DNA of 39,727 bases from an uncultured Bacilli bacterium (GTDB lineage Bacteria > Bacillota_I > Bacilli_A > RF39 > UBA660). Made by a program: the position numbers and the translations under genes. Below are positions 37,983 to 39,727 of this stretch, one piece after another; the stretch's first letter is position 1; the number at the start of each line of letters is the position of its first letter. Where the stretch lies: assembly GCA_947632355.1 (NCBI GenBank), contig CANROY010000004.1, forward strand, positions 1 through 39,727, given 5' to 3'. Under the pieces are notes generated by a model. That model saw only the letters and a list, made by a program, of their open reading frames with translations. It did no database searches and was not told the DNA's origin.

Positions 37983-39428
37983 ATGAAATTAAAAAAATTC
38001 ACAAAGAATAAGAAAATAAAAACAATCTTTATAGGAAGCATAATAGGAATTTTGCTTGTTGTTGGAGGTATAAGTCTATACCGAAGTTTTGCCATGTATA
38101 AAGTAGAAAAAACGTTTGATGTTTTACAAGGAACAGTACCTGACTTTAGAAAAAAAATATATACTGAAAAATTACTTAATGGAGCAGATCCGGTATTAGA
38201 TGAAGAAGGAGAACTTGTACCAGTAAAAATAGGAAATAATGGAGAAGTAACCAAAGCCGATATAACACAAGAATGGTATAGTTATGAAAAGAAAGAATGG
38301 GCAAATGCCGTTATATTAACTGATGCAGGAAAACAACAAAACATAGGAGTTAATGAAAAAATAGAAGAACAATATATCGAAAGTTATTTTGTATGGATAC
38401 CAAAATATCGATATAAATTATTTGATATGGGAAATTATCAAAATTACTCAAGTACTATTGTTGATAAGGGACCAACAAATGCAATTGCAATCGAGTTTGG
38501 ACTTACTGACACCGTGGATGATGAAACAAAAGAAGAATATAAACAATGTGAAACTCCAATGAATGAAGATAAAACACAAGGAGTATCGGGTGCAAGTGGT
38601 AACTGTCATGAAGGAGATTGGATGACCCATCCTGCTTTTATAAGTTTTAAAACAAATGGTTTATGGGTAGGAAAGTTTGAAACAGGGTATAAAAATGCAA
38701 CAACAACACAAGGAGCTCAACAAAATAATAGTACTTCAGCAAATATAGTAATAAAACCAGATCAATTTAGTTGGAGAGATATAACAATAGGAAACTCTTA
38801 TACTGCAAGTCTTAATTATAAAAAAGAATTATTAAGTCATAATATGAAAAATACGGAATGGGGAGCCGTTGCTTATTTAACGCAAAGCATATATGGAAGA
38901 TGTTCTAATAATGGAAATGGAACTACTTGTACAGAAGTTGCTCAAAATACTAATTCGAATTTTAAAACAGGTTATAATAATAATACTGTAGCGTATCCAA
39001 ACAGTAAAAATGCAAGTACAACAGGGAATAATACAGGAATCTTTGATATGAATGGTGGAGCATATGAACAACAAGTTAGTGTTGGAAGAAGCCCAAATAG
39101 TGATACACCCTATTGGAGTTCAAGTGGATTAAATGGTGATATTTTAAATGATGAAAGATACTATGATCTTTATAATTATAGGATTTATGCTGACTATTTT
39201 GACATGAGAATACTTGGTGATGCCACAGTGGAAATGGGACCATTTAAAGACTCAATGAGTTCTTATTTTTACGACCAAGCGAATATTATTTATAATGCAA
39301 CCCCTTGGTTCTATCGTGGTTGTCATTATTATTGTAATAGTGTCGCAAGTGGAATCTTTGCGTTTTGGCCTTATTTTGGAAATGCGGTTGTCTATGATGG
39401 TTTTCGTATTGTTTTAGCCCCAAAATAA
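37983..39428 (+). CDS. Membrane-anchored surface protein with DGR-target-like C-terminal domain, module 2
   Basis: 481 residues. Basic N-terminus, one membrane helix (about 16-33), then YRSFAMYKVEKTFDVLQGT, nearly the same as the module 1 protein. The middle contains SYFVWIPKYRYKLFDM, a cysteine pair around CETPMNED...GNCHEGDWMTHPAF and GLWVGKFETGY. The C-terminal ~170 residues have the formylglycine-generating-enzyme/C-type-lectin pattern: EWGAVAYLTQSIYG, NTGIFDMNGGAYEQ, and a final PWFYRGC...SGIFAFWPYFG...DGFRIVLAP. This fold is used by diversity-generating retroelement target proteins, and the last segment sits where their variable region lies. ATG at 37983 follows TGGAGGAATGA. Role is inferred to be ligand binding at the surface. 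Confidence 0.85.
   Translation: MKLKKFTKNKKIKTIFIGSIIGILLVVGGISLYRSFAMYKVEKTFDVLQGTVPDFRKKIYTEKLLNGADPVLDEEGELVPVKIGNNGEVTKADITQEWYSYEKKEWANAVILTDAGKQQNIGVNEKIEEQYIESYFVWIPKYRYKLFDMGNYQNYSSTIVDKGPTNAIAIEFGLTDTVDDETKEEYKQCETPMNEDKTQGVSGASGNCHEGDWMTHPAFISFKTNGLWVGKFETGYKNATTTQGAQQNNSTSANIVIKPDQFSWRDITIGNSYTASLNYKKELLSHNMKNTEWGAVAYLTQSIYGRCSNNGNGTTCTEVAQNTNSNFKTGYNNNTVAYPNSKNASTTGNNTGIFDMNGGAYEQQVSVGRSPNSDTPYWSSSGLNGDILNDERYYDLYNYRIYADYFDMRILGDATVEMGPFKDSMSSYFYDQANIIYNATPWFYRGCHYYCNSVASGIFAFWPYFGNAVVYDGFRIVLAPK
39303..39428 (+). other. Variable-region-like C-terminal segment of the module 2 surface protein
   Basis: From the Pro codon at 39303 the encoded pattern is W-F-x-R-G, a patch of exposed Tyr, His, Cys and Asn, S-G-x-F-A-F, W-P-Y-F, G-N-A, V-V-Y-D and G-F-R-x-V-L-A-P, as in DGR variable regions. 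Ten codons in a row (39312-39341) end in T, and bases 1 and 2 of these are mixed, as if AAT codons of a template had been changed at the adenines. Arg is CGT here, while AGA dominates in the rest of the gene. No template repeat was found in the window. Confidence 0.55.
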
Positions 39429-39431
39429 AAA

Positions 39432-39469
39432 AAGAAAACTTCATACCATTAGTAAGTATCAGTTTTCTT
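39432..39469. terminator. Bidirectional terminator between converging genes
   Basis: AAGAAAACT (39432-39440) and AGTTTTCTT (39461-39469) form a 9-bp stem with a 20-base loop that contains a smaller ATAC/GTAT stem. It serves the surface-protein gene and overlaps the end of the leftward gene. Confidence 0.7.
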
Positions 39470-39727
39470 CTTGTTTTAACTTTTCAATTTGTTCTTGTGG
39501 TAAACCTGTACACCTTTCAATAACATCTAAAGCAATATTTTCCTCAAGCATCTTCTTTGCTGTTTCTATTTGAAATTTATATCGAATACCACAATTATCA
39601 AGATATTCTTTGTCATAGTATAACCATTGATTTAGAAATGCTTGATAGTCATCTATTTTGTCATTTACCTTCTTCATCATTTCACTCTCCCCATAAACCT
39701 CTTCTCGTAGCCTTTTATCTCCACATA
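39459..39727 (-). CDS. C-terminal part of an Rpn-like/PD-(D/E)XK transposase-family protein, cut by the window edge
   Basis: The frame is open from the right edge to the stop at 39459. The visible ~89 residues begin CGDKRLREEVYGESEMMKKV, continue with WLYYDKEYLDNCGIRYKF and close with AKKMLEENIALDVIERCTGL and EQIEKLKQEE. This resembles the tail of Rpn/TIGR01784 recombination-promoting nucleases, which end in a small helix-turn-helix-like repeat. The catalytic part would be to the right. An internal ATG at 39680 with a GGGGAGAG site could start a 73-residue product, but the frame is open further upstream, so a longer protein is preferred. Confidence 0.55.
   Translation of the reverse strand, partial: CGDKRLREEVYGESEMMKKVNDKIDDYQAFLNQWLYYDKEYLDNCGIRYKFQIETAKKMLEENIALDVIERCTGLPQEQIEKLKQEEN

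Noticed and set aside
37983..39428. A complete DGR within the window
   Set aside because: No reverse transcriptase gene and no second copy of the variable segment were found on either strand, so only a target-like gene can be claimed.
39459..39727. Reading the small leftward gene as a DGR accessory (Avd) protein
   Set aside because: The frame stays open to the window edge and the end of the protein looks like Rpn-family proteins, not a four-helix Avd.
1..39727. CRISPR arrays, rRNA and tRNA genes
   Set aside because: No regularly spaced repeats, rRNA segments or cloverleaf-like sequences were noticed on either strand.

Overview
The window is from the chromosome of a low-GC, AT-rich Firmicute. 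Gene content and order are Bacilli-like: rpsF-ssb-rpsR, rplI-dnaB, a walJ-type hydrolase next to rlmH, and parA-parB near a DUF951 gene and ychF. These blocks usually lie near the replication origin, although no oriC or parS was recognised. spoIID, a spoIIQ-like gene and spoIIID imply an endospore former or a recent descendant of one. The code is standard, because prfB keeps the in-frame TGA of the programmed RF2 frameshift. The style of the genes, including two XRE/surface-protein modules, fits the uncultured gut Bacilli (RF39/Erysipelotrichia-like) better than Bacillus; that placement is inference.

Layout. 1-3.8 kb: rpmE, rpiB, a DUF1146 gene and sporulation genes. 3.8-7.5 kb: an agr-type quorum-sensing locus in two converging halves, agrA-agrC on + and agrB-agrD on -, with a complete IS200-type element between them. 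The 39-residue AgrD precursor has no cysteine where the ring residue normally sits. 7.5-11 kb: csp, hpf, secA. 11-11.7 kb: a non-coding stretch of hairpins. 11.7-20.4 kb: an OmpR/HisKA two-component system, a long tandem ThyX-like protein, a membrane protein, prfB, tilS, and an ftsH with a Rho_N/SAP-like tail. 20.4-21.9 kb: surface module 1. 21.9-22.4 kb: a candidate type I toxin-antitoxin locus (27-residue hydrophobic peptide plus an opposing small RNA). 22.4-37.6 kb: parA-parB-mscS-DUF951-abgT-ychF, a Bax inhibitor-1 family gene, rpsF-ssb-rpsR, two unknown genes, rplI-dnaB, a LysM/G5/M23 hydrolase, walJ, rlmH and a frameshifted ung. 37.6-39.4 kb: surface module 2. At the right edge is a truncated Rpn-like gene.

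Most notable. The two surface modules share an architecture: a small XRE regulator divergent from a membrane-anchored protein, with near-identical N-termini, a strong TTGACA-17 promoter and palindromic operators over that promoter. The C-terminal domains differ completely. Module 2 ends in a formylglycine-enzyme-like/C-type-lectin region whose last ~41 codons look like the variable region of a diversity-generating retroelement (DGR) target. No reverse transcriptase or template repeat was found here, so this would be a remote target. The agr locus has 9-bp direct repeats with a 21-bp period upstream of both agrA and agrB, which suggests AgrA sites. Extended -10 promoters (TGN-TATAAT) recur before most housekeeping operons.

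All calls come from reading the sequence by eye; no database search was possible.
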